Source: Tetranychus cinnabarinus (Eukaryota; Arthropoda; Arachnida; Trombidiformes; Tetranychidae). Taken from it: a stretch of DNA of 64,000 nt. A program made the position numbers and the translations under genes. Where the stretch lies: contig WHVY01000003.1 of assembly GCA_022266195.1 (NCBI GenBank), positions 9,610,001 to 9,674,000 on the forward strand, read 5' to 3'. Below the pieces are notes generated by a model. That model was not told where the DNA came from, did no database searches, and saw nothing but the letters and a program-made list of their open reading frames with translations. Position 1 is the first letter of the stretch. Each line of letters begins with the position of its first letter. This document shows positions 10,203 through 21,719 of this stretch, piece after piece.

Positions 10203-11763
10203 ATGTCCCAAGAAGACAATCAACAATTTTGTAAACATGAACCTCAGTCAAATGAACAATATGAAGATTATCAAGAAGGTGAGTTTAAAAAATCAGTGAC
10301 TTATAGTATTGAGTATCCAACTAAGTTCGTTCGTTTTTTGATATCTAATTTTAAATGTTCGTTCTTCTTCTTTCAAATTAACTTTATTTGAATTATTTTT
10401 TCTTCTAAATAATAGAAAATTTATTAAGCTTTAGTTAGATATAATTTTCGAACTAATTATCATTGAATTACATTGATAAATAACAGTAGAAGTAACTTAG
10501 GTTAGGAATACTTTTCATTTATTTTTATTGTGGTCGGAGCCCATTAGGATCAAAGTAATTTGTTTAATTGCGATTCAAAACTAAATGCATCAAGTCTTCA
10601 GCTAAATCAATAAATTAATGAATTAATTTTGAATCCTCAAACTTTCAACTTTTTTCTGCCAAATCTTACGTTAAAATAGTATTGAAGATATCCAAATGGT
10701 GAAAATAAAAAACTGAGCTTTCAAGGATTTCAATGTTGAATGAATTTTTGATTTGAATTGATCGTTTATCAATCAATTCATCTGATGACTTGAGTCCGTA
10801 TGTGTTTTGGATATGAGCTATTGAGCACAATTAAACAAACTATTCTTATCATAATTGATGCTTAACCCAGTGAAATTGTTAAAGTCTATCGATGTAAAGT
10901 GTTAACTTGATATTAATTTTAATATTATCTAATATTTACTAACATTTTTTTTTGTCCATCAAATGAATTAGCTGGTCCAAGCTCTCGGTGCGATGAGATG
11001 GATACTCGACCCGAGGTTATGAGCTCTAAGATAGAGTTCCTGGAAGCTAAAGTAGATGCATTGGGGCGAATACAAAAAGAGTTTTTTAATACAATTGAAA
11101 CTCAAATAGTGGAAGGAAGATTCGAGCCAAGGAGATTGATAGAGTTGAAATATAAAGCGAAATTCACCAAGAAATTGGTGAAAAGAAGATATGATCCAAG
11201 TGTAAGTGAAATTCACTGATTTTTTGAGACAATGACAACAATTTTCAGTTTCTTTTCTTTTCTTGCAGTGGAGATTAATGATTAAACGTTTACAAGAAGA
11301 AAGGGTGAATGCAGATACTTTGAGAACCATTAAATCGACTTTCTTGTCCGGTCCTAAGGATCCTATTCCATTCGTAAGAAAATTAGCGGAGATATTGTTT
11401 GGTCATGACAGGCTTGTAAAAACCATGATGGGCAAAGACGGGCAGCCATTGAAAGGTATTAAACCCTGTGATAGAAATGAATTTTTCACATCAGAAGAGG
11501 AGCAACTTTTTTTGGATCTCATGAAATTAGTGGATGAAAAGCTGTTTGACGACGAAGATGCTTTCGAGTATTTGGTGAGAAGAATCGTAAACCAACTCGG
11601 ACGTGATTTGGCACGGCCACCCATCCGACGGCATCCGAGATGTCTACATTTCAATCGAGCTGATAATATTAGAGCAATAACAGATTACTTTCCAAGGGTC
11701 ACAAGACCAGGACCTGCAAGAACCGACCTGCAGTGCAATGATAATGTGATCAATATTGATTGA
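10203..11763 (+). CDS. Unrecognised 266-residue protein, weak BEN-domain resemblance
   Basis: Three exons, 10203-10278, 10972-11201 and 11269-11763, with a GTGAGT and a GTAAGT donor and ATTAG/TTGCAG acceptors; the phases agree and give 266 residues. The first exon is acidic and Gln/Asn-rich (MSQEDNQQF). Exon 2 holds a likely coiled coil (about residues 47-70, KIEFLEAKVDALGRIQKEF) then a basic stretch (KAKFTKKLVKRRYDPS). Exon 3 has FVRKLAEILFGHDRLVKTMMG, followed by helical Glu/Asp-rich sequence and a basic RRHPRC. The FVRKLAEILFGHDRL helix resembles the start of a BEN domain (a chromatin-associated fold), but the match is faint and no function is claimed. The 693-bp first intron is long for this region. 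No signal peptide or membrane segment; probably intracellular. Confidence 0.65.
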
Positions 11764-12678
11764 ATCTTGTTGAGATTTTAAGTTACTCAGATTTTCTATT
11801 CTCATATTTCCATTTATCTCCCCATTTTTAGGCTAAAAATTTTATCAATTTCTACAGAACTATTGTTTTTTGTATTTGGTTTGACAAATTTTCAATAATT
11901 TTCGAAAATTTTCTTCGAGATTTCATCAAATATCATAATAACCACATGTAGTAGTTATTCAACTTATCTAATAATTTTATAACTGTTTTAGTTTTCTGTG
12001 TAAGTGTGGCCATTGATTTTCATTGTTTTTCACTTTGAATTGAAATTGAATGGACCAAACTATTCAACTTATATCACATATCACATTTATTTTAAAAGTG
12101 AACAATTTTTTACCAATAAATATTTTTTAACGCATCGCAAGACCGATGAGAATCAATAACCAGTCAAGTTGAATTTGATTGCATCAATATAACAGCGATT
12201 TACAATCTTGTTAAAAGTTCATTAGGTACGAAGTGATTGTAATGATCTTTGATTATGGTACTACTAAGAGCAAAGTTTTTGAGATAATTGTAAGGAATTT
12301 GCACCCGTTGAATCAATGATTTCCAGAATAAGTGGCAGCAATAAATTAGTTAATTACCTTTATTATTCTGAGGAACAAATTATAATTTTTTGCTGATATT
12401 AAAATGAATGATATGATTCTTAGATTATTCACATGAAATATTATTGCTTAAATCCATAAAGAATAGAAATTATTTTATAAATGATTTTATCAAAAAAATA
12501 CCATAAAAGTATAAAATTGATAAAAGTTCATGACCAGTTCCATTGTACTGAGGATTTCAAAGATCAAGACGTATAAAAGCCACTTTTATTTCATGAGATA
12601 TTCATCTTTGGATACTTAAATAAAGAGAATTACTTTTCAATGGTTTTACTAATAAAGTGATCTGTCTAGCTTCGAGAA
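11764..12678. other. Intergenic, left boundary of the P450/UGT array
   Basis: AT-rich sequence with no coding support. The right end carries the P450-2 promoter. This is the left junction of the tandem array, so rearrangement scars might be expected here, but none stands out. Confidence 0.45.
12572..12578 (+). promoter_or_regulatory. TATA box of P450-2
   Basis: TATAAAA followed by GCCACTTTTATT, 107 bp before the P450-2 start. The same arrangement (TATAAATAGCCACTGTTATT) precedes P450-3, which supports a real conserved core promoter. Confidence 0.6.
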
Positions 12679-14154
12679 ATGTTGCTTCTTGATTACTTTA
12701 GTGTACCATTACCTTTTATTTACTTGTTCTTGAGTCTGTCCATTATTTGGATCATCAAATATCTTTTCCAATCTGTGAAACGCTTATATTCATTACCTCC
12801 AGGACCATTTGGATTACCGATTTTTGGTTATTATCCGTTCTTGAAAGATCACAGTTATATACAATTTGATCAACTATCCAAAAAGTATGGACCAGTTTTC
12901 AGTCTAAAGTTGGGTCAATATGATACTATTGTTGTCTGTGATTGGGATAACCTTAAAGATGCCTTCGCAAATGATGCTTTATTGGCTCGTCCTGCTAAAG
13001 GTTTCTTATCAGGAATAGAGAACACGCTTTCGATTATTTCAATGTCGGGTGGTGCTTGGCGTGAACATAGACGGTTGTCATTACATGTTTTGCGTAATGT
13101 TGGTTTGGGTAAACGAGAAATGGAAACTTTGATCTCGGAAGAAATTCATCAATTTTTGTCTTCACTTGAAAATGATGCAAATGACTTGCCTCAACGTCTA
13201 ATGCAAAGTGTCTCTAATAACATTTCGCTTATGCTATTCGGTCATATTTTTGATTATGATGATCCAGATAAAGTGGCTATTGATGAAAGTCTGAGAGATT
13301 ATTGCCAAGCATTTCAATTTTCAGGCATAACGAGTTATTTACCATGGTTAACTAAACCCTTGATTGCTTTAGGTAAAGCTAATCTTAAAATTATTCAGAA
13401 AGCTCAAATGCATCTAAACGACTTCATTACAAAAGAGCTTTTGAAACACCAGAATGGAACAGATTCGTTAGAAGTTGAAAACTACATTGATGGGTACTTA
13501 AATGGCCAGTCTAAGAGGAAAGATCAACTATTCAATAATGGAACATTAAAAAGGAATGTTGCCACATTCTTTGTTGCTGGATCAGAGACTGTTGCCGGGA
13601 CTCTGACCTGGGCCAGCATGTACCTAGTAAAATATCCTCAATATCAAGAGAAGATTCGCTCAGAAATAAAAGAAGTCATTGGAACTGAAAAAAGACCAGA
13701 TTTCTCTGATCGTCTAAGGATGCCTTTTACTCAAGCTTTTCTTTACGAAGTCCAGCGTATTGAATCCATCGTCGCTACAAACCTTATACGAAGAGCTTCA
13801 CAAGACACAAAGATTGGTTCCTTTAATATTCCAAAAGATAGTCTGGTTCTGTTCAATTTCTGGTCTGTCCATCATGATCCCAAACTTTGGCCTAATCCTG
13901 ATAAATTTGATCCAAATCGATTCCTTGCTGAAAATGGTACCAAAGTAATACAGCCTCCATATTTAGTCCCATTTAGTGCTGGTAAAAGAGCTTGTCCAGG
14001 TGAAGGCTTAGCTAATGTGGAGCTATTTTTGTACACAGTTGGTATACTTCAACGATACGAAATCAAATCAGACAAACCATTGTCATTTGAAGCAATTAAC
14101 GGTCTCACTCGACGTCCAAAATACAAACCAGATTTAATCTTCCAAAGAATATAA
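12679..14154 (+). CDS. Cytochrome P450, clan 2, CYP392-like (P450-2)
   Basis: Intronless, 491 residues. The landmarks match P450-1 residue for residue: LPPGPFG (39-45), WREHR (127-131), AGSET (300-304) continuing as VAGTLTW rather than VTSTLTW, EVQR (357-360), and PFSAGKRACPG with Cys439. It differs from its paralogues mainly between residues 165 and 290 (the F-G region, where substrates are usually selected), for instance DYCQAFQFSGITSYL. This suggests a different substrate range. It is the plus-strand partner of module 1 and converges on UGT-A, whose stop lies 872 bp away. Its 3' UTR sequence is copied behind the P450 relic at 17.3-17.6 kb. Confidence 0.92.
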   Translation: MLLLDYFSVPLPFIYLFLSLSIIWIIKYLFQSVKRLYSLPPGPFGLPIFGYYPFLKDHSYIQFDQLSKKYGPVFSLKLGQYDTIVVCDWDNLKDAFANDALLARPAKGFLSGIENTLSIISMSGGAWREHRRLSLHVLRNVGLGKREMETLISEEIHQFLSSLENDANDLPQRLMQSVSNNISLMLFGHIFDYDDPDKVAIDESLRDYCQAFQFSGITSYLPWLTKPLIALGKANLKIIQKAQMHLNDFITKELLKHQNGTDSLEVENYIDGYLNGQSKRKDQLFNNGTLKRNVATFFVAGSETVAGTLTWASMYLVKYPQYQEKIRSEIKEVIGTEKRPDFSDRLRMPFTQAFLYEVQRIESIVATNLIRRASQDTKIGSFNIPKDSLVLFNFWSVHHDPKLWPNPDKFDPNRFLAENGTKVIQPPYLVPFSAGKRACPGEGLANVELFLYTVGILQRYEIKSDKPLSFEAINGLTRRPKYKPDLIFQRI

Positions 14155-15026
14155 TTTTAATAATTCAATGTATTCAATGTAAATATCCATTAAAGTCTAC
14201 AAAATGTTAATTCAAATAATATGGATATCTAAGTCATTTAATTTTTACAACAGTTAGATGATTAAAGCGAAAAAAATTTGTCTTTAATGGTTTAGTCTCT
14301 ACGATTATTGAATCAAACAAATTGCTACTTTATTATTTATTACAAGCTCATATGATTGTGGGTTTTTGTTTTATCGTGGATTACAATATGAACAGATTTG
14401 TCCATGAAAAGAGACGGTGTTGAGTCAAAAGCATAGAAGTCTTACAACCAAAACTTTAGCTGGCAATACTGAAAATAATGGTTGTTACTGCAAAAAACAC
14501 AATCAAACACAATTGTCACATTCATACAATAATTGACACAAATGCTGGAAGCAAAATGGGCAAAATTGGGTAAAAATTAATATCTTACGAATTTAGACTC
14601 TTTTGGTTTGTAGGAAAATGAAAAATGCGTCATTTTGTGTGATTTAAAAGTTTATACGATTGACAGTTTTCAAGAAATCGAGTTCGAAGTTGGCACTTTG
14701 ATCAATTTTTGTACAATTATGGAAACAGATTTATCCATGGAACTCATTTTACCGATGTATTAATATATTTTGGAAATTTACTTTATTACATGAAAGAAAA
14801 CTTTTTGTTTCGTTAAAACAGATAAGTTCGATTTTCATTTAAATCGACAGATTTGTTTGACCAGATTTTTACCAATTTATTTTCCAGTATTTGTGCATGA
14901 ATATGGCAATAGAGTTTTTTAGTAACAACCAAGAATAAACGTTATTCATGCATATTCATGTATATTTTTCTTTATTTTTAGCATGATTAACTTTTACACA
15001 TCATAATTCGAATTGCAAAATATAAT
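14155..15026. other. Module 1 convergent spacer
   Basis: Non-coding spacer between the P450-2 and UGT-A stops. It contains a block (14398-14762) found again at 17923-18282 and more loosely at 21780-22020. No gene seen. Confidence 0.55.
14398..14762 (+). repeat. Spacer repeat, copy 1
   Basis: About 360 bp almost identical to 17923-18282. Shared landmarks include GCATAGAAGTCTTACAACC, AATTGACACAAATGCTG and GACTCTTTTGGTTTGTAGG, and the last 60 bp of the two copies are the same. It marks the duplication unit of the P450/UGT modules. Confidence 0.8.
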
Positions 15027-16577
15027 TTATAAAACACTATTATTTTTATTTTTTGCAACTTGTTTTTCAATCATTTTGATGGCCTCATTCAAGCTATTTG
15101 AATTCCTCATGTTCTGTGAAATCACTTTAACTCGATCTATCATTTCTTTGTCATTAAATATCTTCTCAATACAATTAAGAAGATAATCTTCCTCAATATC
15201 ATATGGATTAACCCGAAACCCGATCTTTTTATCGACAACTCGTTGTGCATTATCATATTGATCGTAAAAATAGGGAATGACAATCATGGGTTTCCCATAA
15301 TAAAGTGTTTCCATAAAAGTATTGTTACCTCCATGAGTTATGACCAGATCAACACTTTGAATAACTTTAATTTGATTAACATAATTTTCACCCCACATGT
15401 TGTCAGCAAGTTCAAGTGCATCACCTCGTGGTCCTTTAGAGACGATAAATTTATGAGGTGATTTGGCTAGAATGGCGATTATCTTCTTCATGACAACTAA
15501 ATCAGCCGATCCCAATGATCCTAAAGAAAAGTAAATCAATTTTCCAGGTTTATCTTGTAACTTCTGTGGGATAACAAATTCTGTATCAAGATCTGGTTGA
15601 CGGATCCAAGCATCAACACGATACCAATTAGGTCGTCTTGGTCCACATTCAGTATAGTCCAATTCAGCTGGGTAATGATAAAATCCAAGGGTTTGAGGGT
15701 TGTCAACAAACATGGCTGGGTTGAACTTGACATCTTTGAGACCAGTAGCCTCTAGGTTTGCATTAATGGCCTCAGTAAGCTTTGCATTAGCAAGCTGATA
15801 AGCCTTTCTGTACTCGTCCCAATTAGATTGATCACTGTTGACTGAGTAACCAGAGAATGGCGGAGGTCCATATGGATACAAAACCAATGGGTTCAGTGAT
15901 GTCAATGGAAACCAAGGAATTGAATGTTTGTACAGAAAAGGGAATGGAGCTGGTATGTCAACTATAATTGCATCAAATTTGTTGTTTTTATCCGAAACAA
16001 TTGCATTCATGGCATTATCCAAAGCTTTATATAAAGCAGCCGGAGCTGCTGATCCTTCTGACGCATCTTTGATCATGTCATGGCATTGTTTTAGAGGCTC
16101 CTGTCGAAATTTATCGCCAAAAGCATCTATCCAATTGAAAAGAGTTTTCTCAGTATTTCCACCAACTAATGTTTCATCAAACGGAATGAATGAAAATCCT
16201 CTTTTAACAGCCAAGTTTCTGTGTTTTTCCCGATGAGCAAAAGTAATCTCATGACCAGCAGCTTTCAAACCTTCAGCGAATCCTAAAGCCGCATTGATAT
16301 GTCCAAAGCTGAATAGACAAGAGATTCAATTTATTAGTCCCAATTATCATTTTTCATCGAACGAATGGGTGCTTTTTCAATTTAGGGGATTTGAATTCTA
16401 AAGTCACATTAGAGTTGCCAGATATCAATAATAAATTACGGTAAAATTCAGTTGACATTGCATACTAGATACAAATCGGCAAAGAGATTTGGTCAAATTA
16501 AGATACAAACTCTGTTTTTCTTCAAGACAATAACAATAAATTACTTACGCATCAATTGCTGTTACCATGAAATGCAT
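15027..16577 (-). CDS. UDP-glycosyltransferase, soluble bacterial-type (UGT-A)
   Basis: Two exons on the minus strand, 16577-16549 (29 nt) and 16308-15027, joined across a 240-nt GTAAGT...TTCAG intron, give 436 residues. Exon 1 encodes MHFMVTAIDA and runs into FGHINAAL with the predicted catalytic His13. A candidate partner Asp lies at about 127 (AIIVD). The C-terminal Rossmann half has the sugar-donor motif THGGN (334-338) and DQYDNAQ (359-365). Family: GT1. There is no signal peptide and no C-terminal membrane helix, unlike animal ER UGTs; spider-mite UGTs of this type are reported to derive from bacteria. It should transfer a sugar from a UDP-sugar to small lipophilic acceptors in the cytosol. 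Residue 2 is His where the five paralogues have Arg. It converges on intact P450-2. Confidence 0.9.
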
Positions 16578-16747
16578 GTTTTGCTTTTGAACTAAGTTTG
16601 TAAAAATCGTCAACTTATACAAGTTAAAATTGAGTTTTTACTTTTAAGCTTGGATTGAAGTTTGAATAACTGCTTATCAACTCAATGATTTGTAAACTGT
16701 AAGTGAATCTAGCAATATGCACCAACTAAATCATCATCGCAATGACA

Positions 16748-16790
16748 CAAGTGTTTTTATAGTACTCTCAATGTCAAATTGGATATAAAG
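16748..16790 (-). promoter_or_regulatory. UGT-A upstream conserved block with TATA box
   Basis: Read on the minus strand: ATATCCAAT, then GAGTAC, then TATAAAAACACTTG. The CAAGTGTT end lies 171 bp from the start codon. TATA is at 16755-16761. The same ordered block precedes all six UGTs at 171-180 bp. Confidence 0.55.
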
Positions 16791-17289
16791 CTAAGTGCAA
16801 AAGTATTGGGAAGATTAATTTTGCAATCAATCGAATAGTTAAATATGAATTACAATTTATCAGAACAAACATTGTCAAGTTTGCGTGTACTGAATCCCGA
16901 AATTGATTTAATTTAATGCAACAATCGTAATTTAGTGCATTTTATTGAAGACCAATTAGATCCAATTGTAATCAGTACATGTAAACTTGATCTTAATCAA
17001 CATTTTCCTACTTGGTCTAAAATGCGAAATGCAAGGATGGCTTTAAGATGTAGGTTGTTCAGATCAAGATACACTAAGTTTGGTGTTGAAGCTTCTAAAG
17101 TCTAACTTCGAGTGATTTCGGATTGACTCTAAAGTTTAAATAACTTCTAATGAATAGATCGTTACGTTTAATTTTGATCATTTTCGTTGGTTTAGGAAAC
17201 TTTAATTTCTGATTAATACTGTGTTCAATGAGTATTTGATGTTAATAATATTAATTTTATTTTCGATTGATTTGATTTTCCTCAAACAA
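16791..17289. other. Intergenic between UGT-A and P450 relic 1
   Basis: Divergent upstream region. It resembles 24330-24780 upstream of UGT-C (for example AAGCTAAGTGCAAAA and ACTTCGAGTGAT), showing that the duplication unit extends through it. No coding segment. Confidence 0.5.
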
Positions 17290-17610
17290 ATGTGGCTTCT
17301 AGGTTACTTTAGGGAACCATCGCCTATCATTTACTTGTTTTTGAGTCTGTCCATTATTTGGATCATCAAATATATTTTCAACTCTGTGAAACGCTTATAT
17401 GTATTAAGGATCGTCAGGACCATTTGGATTTTGGATAGTCAGTTATTATCCGTTCTTAAAGGATCATAGTTACAATTTGTTCAACTATCTAAAAAGTATG
17501 TACTTCAACGATAAGAAATCAAATCAGACAAACCATTGTCGTTTGAAGCAATTAACGGTCTCACTCGACGTCCAAAATACAAACCAGATTTAATCTTCAA
17601 AAGAATATAA
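17290..17610 (+). pseudogene. P450 relic 1 (internal deletion)
   Basis: Starts like an intact P450 (MWLLGYFREPSPIIYLF, then IIWIIKYIFNSVKRLY) but loses frame at the proline hinge. At about 17500 it jumps from the position of SKKYGP (residue about 70) straight to the last about 40 codons (LSFEAINGLTRRPKYKP to the stop). About 1.2 kb of the gene, including the I-helix, ExxR and haem Cys, is gone. The 3' part and the following UTR match P450-2. It cannot make a P450. It is the module 2 partner of UGT-B. Confidence 0.85.
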
Positions 17611-18922
17611 TTTTTATAATTCAATGTAAATATCCATTTACAGTAAGTCTTTGAAACTTTCTTTTCTACCAATACATTACTGGTCTCGGGTCGATTAATA
17701 TTTACAATCGAATTCGAGTTTTTGACTAAAGCAATGCAAAACACAAGTAGAGAATGATTCAGTCTCAATGGTAACTGACTCAAACAAATTGTTATACAGG
17801 TATTACAAATTGTATTATCAGGTTGTTACTGCAAGGAAACAGTTAACACATTTATACTCAAATTGAAACAAATGGGCAAAAACGGTTAAAAATTAGTTTC
17901 TTTGAAATTTAGACACGCAGACAGATTTGTCCATGAGAAGAGAGTCAAAAGCATAGAAGTCTTACAACCAAAACTTTAGCTGGCAATACTGAAAATAACG
18001 GTTGTTACTAAAAAGACACAATCAAACACAATTGTCACATTCATACAATAATTGACACAAATGCTGAAAGCAAAATGGGCAAAATTGGGTAAAAATTAAT
18101 ATCTTACGAATTTAGACTCTTTTGGTTTGTAGGAAAATGAAAAATGTGCCATTTTGTGTGATTTAAAAGTTTGTCTGATGGACATTTTTCGCGAAACTCG
18201 AGTTCGAAGTTGTCACTTTGATCAATTTTTGTACAATTATGGAAACAGATTTATCCATGGAACTCATTTTACCGATGTATATTTTAGTTAAATTGACAGA
18301 TTTCTGTGACCATAAGAGTAAGCGAGCTGAAATTTATTTTTCGTCTATGAAAAGCGTCGTTACATATCATGAGTTAATTACTTTTTTCAAGCTAACAACA
18401 GTTCTCTTGATTTTGGCCTTAAAACTTTAAGCTTCTATATTTCGATCCACCTAAAATCATCATTGTTTAACTAATCGTTGGATTTTATTATGGGCTTGGG
18501 TTTATTGAGATTTTATGATATGTTGTTAGATTGACACTTGATTTATAAAGGTAAATGCTTATTAGAACACAAATCTTATGATGTGTTCGAATAGCAAGGT
18601 ATCGAAATTATTCATTATGGGTATGTAAAATTTGTGTATAATTATGTTTTTTTAGCAACAACCATATTATTATCATAAACAATTTCTTAAGATAGGGGAT
18701 TATATAAATCGAGGATTACAATATAGTAATATTATCCTTCTTTATTAATAGATTTGTCCATGAAAAGAGACGTATTGGAGTCAAAAGTATCGAAGTCTTG
18801 CAATCAAAACTTACATTAGCTCGTGATACTGAAATAAACGCAATTGATACATGCATGTTTTTTTAGTAAATTTAAGTAATGAATACTTTTTCTATCAGAT
18901 TCAGAACTGAAAATATAATTTT
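17611..18922. other. Module 2 convergent spacer
   Basis: Non-coding; carries spacer repeat copy 2 (17923-18282) and a segment around 18376-18420 (TTCTCTTGATTTTGGCC) that recurs near 25870, 29785 and 30310. The frame at 18218-18430 lies inside the repeat and is not supported as a gene. Confidence 0.5.
17923..18282 (+). repeat. Spacer repeat, copy 2
   Basis: Near-identical to 14398-14762, with small deletions at the left end (GAGAAGAGAGTC instead of GAAAAGAGACGGTG...). Evidence of a recent duplication of the module spacer. Confidence 0.8.
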
Positions 18923-20633
18923 TTAAACTTTATTTTTATTTTTTGCAACTTGTTTTTCAATCATTTTGATGGCATATTTTAAGCTATTTGAATTCCTCAT
19001 GTTCTGTGAAATCACTTTAACTCGATCTATCATTTCTTTGTCATTAAATATCTTCTCAATACAATTAAGAAGATAATCTTCCTCAATATCATATGGATTA
19101 ACCCGAAATCCAATCTTTTTATCGACAACTCGTTGTGCATTATCATATTGATCGTAAAAATAGGGAATGACAATCATGGGTTTCCCATAATAAAGTGTTT
19201 CCATAAAAGTATTGTTACCTCCATGAGTTATGACCAGATCAACACTTTGAATAACTTTAATTTGATTAACATAATTTTCACCCCACATGTTGTCAGCAAG
19301 TTCAAGTGCATCACCTCGTGGTCCTTTAGAGACGATAAATTTATGAGGTGATTTGGCTAGAATGGCGATTATCTTCTTCATGACAACTAAATCAGCCGAT
19401 CCCAATGATCCTAAAGAAAAGTAAATCAATTTTCCTGGTTTATCTTGTAACTTCTGTGGGATAACAAATTCTGTATCCAGATCAGGTTGACGGATCCAAG
19501 CATCAACACGGTACCAATTAGGTCGTCTTGACCCACATTCAGTATAATCCAATTCAGCTGGGTAATGATAAAATCCAAAGGACTGAGGTTTGTCTACAAA
19601 TACTGATGGGTTGAACTTGACATCCTTAAGACCAGCAGCCTCAAAATTTTTGTTGGTGATTTCAGTTAGTTTTGCATGAGCCCGTTTATAAACTTCTCTG
19701 AACTCATTCCAAGCAGTTTGATCACTGTTCACTGAGAATCCACCAAATGGTGGTGGTCCTGATGGGTACATAATCAATGGATTCGTTGATGCCAGTGGAA
19801 ACCAAGGAATTGAATGTTTGTACAGAAAAGGGAATGGGCCTGCTAAATCAGCTACAATTGCATCAAATTTATCAGGATTATCGGTAATTATTTTATCTAA
19901 AGCATCATTTAATGTAACAAAAAATTTAGCCTGGGCTTCGAAGGATTCTTGTTTTTCTGAAATCATCCCTAAAAAACGTTTTAGAGGCTCCTGTCGAAAT
20001 TTATCAGCAAAAGCATCAATCCACTGGAAAAGTAATTCTTCAGGGTTTCCACCAACTAATGTTTCATCAAACGGAATGAATGAAAATCCTCTTTTAACAG
20101 CCAAGTTTCTGTGTTTTTCACGATGAACAAAGGTAATCTCACCAGCAGCCTTCAAACCTTCAGCGAATCCTAAAGTCGCATTGATATGTCCGAAACTAAT
20201 TAGTCAATAAATGAAAAATATTTCGTACTTTAACCTCTATCAACTTATAATAATCAAGCAGGTCAAATATTTACTTGTCATTATCGGTCGTAAAAAATGA
20301 TTACTTTCGACTATTTGGTTAAGCTCTAGAGATGTCAGATATGAATAGATATTATTTCAATTGAAAGACATGCGAATTTCGCAGATCTAAAAGTCCATTC
20401 AGTATTGAAGTTGTTATAAAGGCATTAAGATATTTTTACAATTCGTTATTTAAGATGTTTCCAAACCTTTAAACTTGAAACTAACATCATGTAAGATGAA
20501 CCAAACAGCAACTTATCTACAAAAGTTTTGGCTAAAATAAAACTTCGCTTCTTCCAGAGTTACAAATATAATAACAATTTGTATCGATAAATTATTATAC
20601 TTACGCATCAATTGCTGTGACCATAAAACGCAT
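18923..20633 (-). CDS. UDP-glycosyltransferase (UGT-B)
   Basis: Minus-strand exons 20633-20605 and 20195-18923 with a 409-nt intron, 433 residues. The acceptor half belongs with UGT-F: SEKQESFEAQAKFF, LNDALDKIITDNPDKFDAI, and no HDMI segment. The donor half instead shares silent variants with UGT-A (for example TAATTTGATTAACATAA and GAGACGATAAATTTATG), so the gene is a mosaic. One codon is lost near residue 28, giving KAAGEITF where the other copies have KAAGHEITF; the reading frame is kept. THGGN, DQYDNAQ and the N-terminal His13 remain, so activity is expected. Its P450 partner is only a relic. Confidence 0.88.
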
Positions 20634-20810
20634 TTTGTGAGGTTAAACAAAAATCGGGTCAATTTATGATGAAAATTCAAAATTAGAATGAAATTAAGCA
20701 CTTTTAAGCTCAACTTTAAAACTTAAACAATTTTTAACAGTCTCGATGATTTTCAAATTATAAATGAATCTTTGAATTTTTTTAAATCAAATCAACGTCA
20801 AGATAACACT

Positions 20811-20860
20811 CAAGTGTTTTGTATCAGTAATGTGGTACTCAGATTTAGGGATTGGATATT
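20811..20860 (-). promoter_or_regulatory. UGT-B upstream conserved block
   Basis: Minus strand: ATATCCAAT, GAGTACCAC, then AACACTTGAGTGTT; 178 bp from the start codon. No clear TATA (GATACAAAA at the equivalent place). Confidence 0.45.
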
Positions 20861-21005
20861 ATAATATTATCGATAGCTCTATTGACTCAATTGCAGTGAT
20901 AACTTTCATTCCTTTATTTTAATTCATTGGTTTCTATTATAATGCTATTAATAATTATGCATAAATGATTTACCTATTTTCATCTCTTTGATGAAATTTT
21001 GGAGA

Positions 21006-21719
21006 AAGTGTCTCTTATAACATTTCGCTTATGCTATTCGGTCATATTTTTGATTATGATGATCCAGATAAAGTGGCGATTGATGAAAGTCTGATAGATT
21101 ATTGCCAAGCATTTCATTTTCAGGCATAACGAGCTATTTACATTGGTGGATACTTAAATGTCCAGTCTAAGAGGAAAGATCAACTATTCAATAAGGCAAA
21201 ATTAAAAGAAATGTTGCCACTTTCTTTGTTGCTGGATCAGAGACTGTTGCTGGTACTCTGACCTGGGCCAGCATGTACCTAGTAAAATATCCTCAATATC
21301 AAGAGAAAGTTCGATCAGAAATAAAAGAAGCTATTGGAACTGAAAAGAGACCAGATTTCTCGGATCGTCAAAAGATGCCTTTTACTCTAGCTTTTCTTTA
21401 TGAAGTCCAACGTATTGAATCAATCGTCGCTACAAATCTTATACGAAGAGCTTCTCAAGACACAAAGATTGGTTCCTTTAATGTTCCAAAAGATAGTCTG
21501 GTTCTGTTCAATTTCTGGTCCGTCCATCATGATCCCAAACTGTGGCCTAATCCTGATAAATTTGATCCAAATCGATTCCTTGCTGAAAATGGTACCAAAG
21601 TAATAAAGCCTCTATATCTAGTCCCATTTAGTGCTGGTAAAAGAGCTTGTCCAGGTGAAGGTTTAGCTAATGTGGAGCTATTCTATGCTTCAACGAGTCA
21701 AAATCAAATCAATTTATAG
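21006..21719 (+). pseudogene. P450 relic 2 (deleted, frameshifted, mosaic)
   Basis: Begins inside the gene at the codons for SVSNNIS (with Leu replaced, TCTCTTATAAC), runs through the FDYDDPDK region with a frameshift, jumps at about 21145 from the LPW position to DGYLN, and continues through AGSETVAGTLTW, ExxR and the haem loop PFSAGKRACPG. A second deletion of about 20 bp after ANVELF destroys the C-terminus (it ends NQINL). The stretch 21273-21719 is still open, but N-terminal anchor, hinge and C-helix are missing. Most of it matches P450-2, but about 21300-21575 matches P450-3. It is the module 3 partner of UGT-C. Confidence 0.88.

Noticed and set aside
15243..15461. Plus-strand frame inside UGT-A, repeated as near-identical frames in all six UGTs (19133, 22756, 27049, 31081, 37197).
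   Set aside because: It is the antisense shadow of the conserved donor domain; its conservation follows from the UGT protein on the minus strand.
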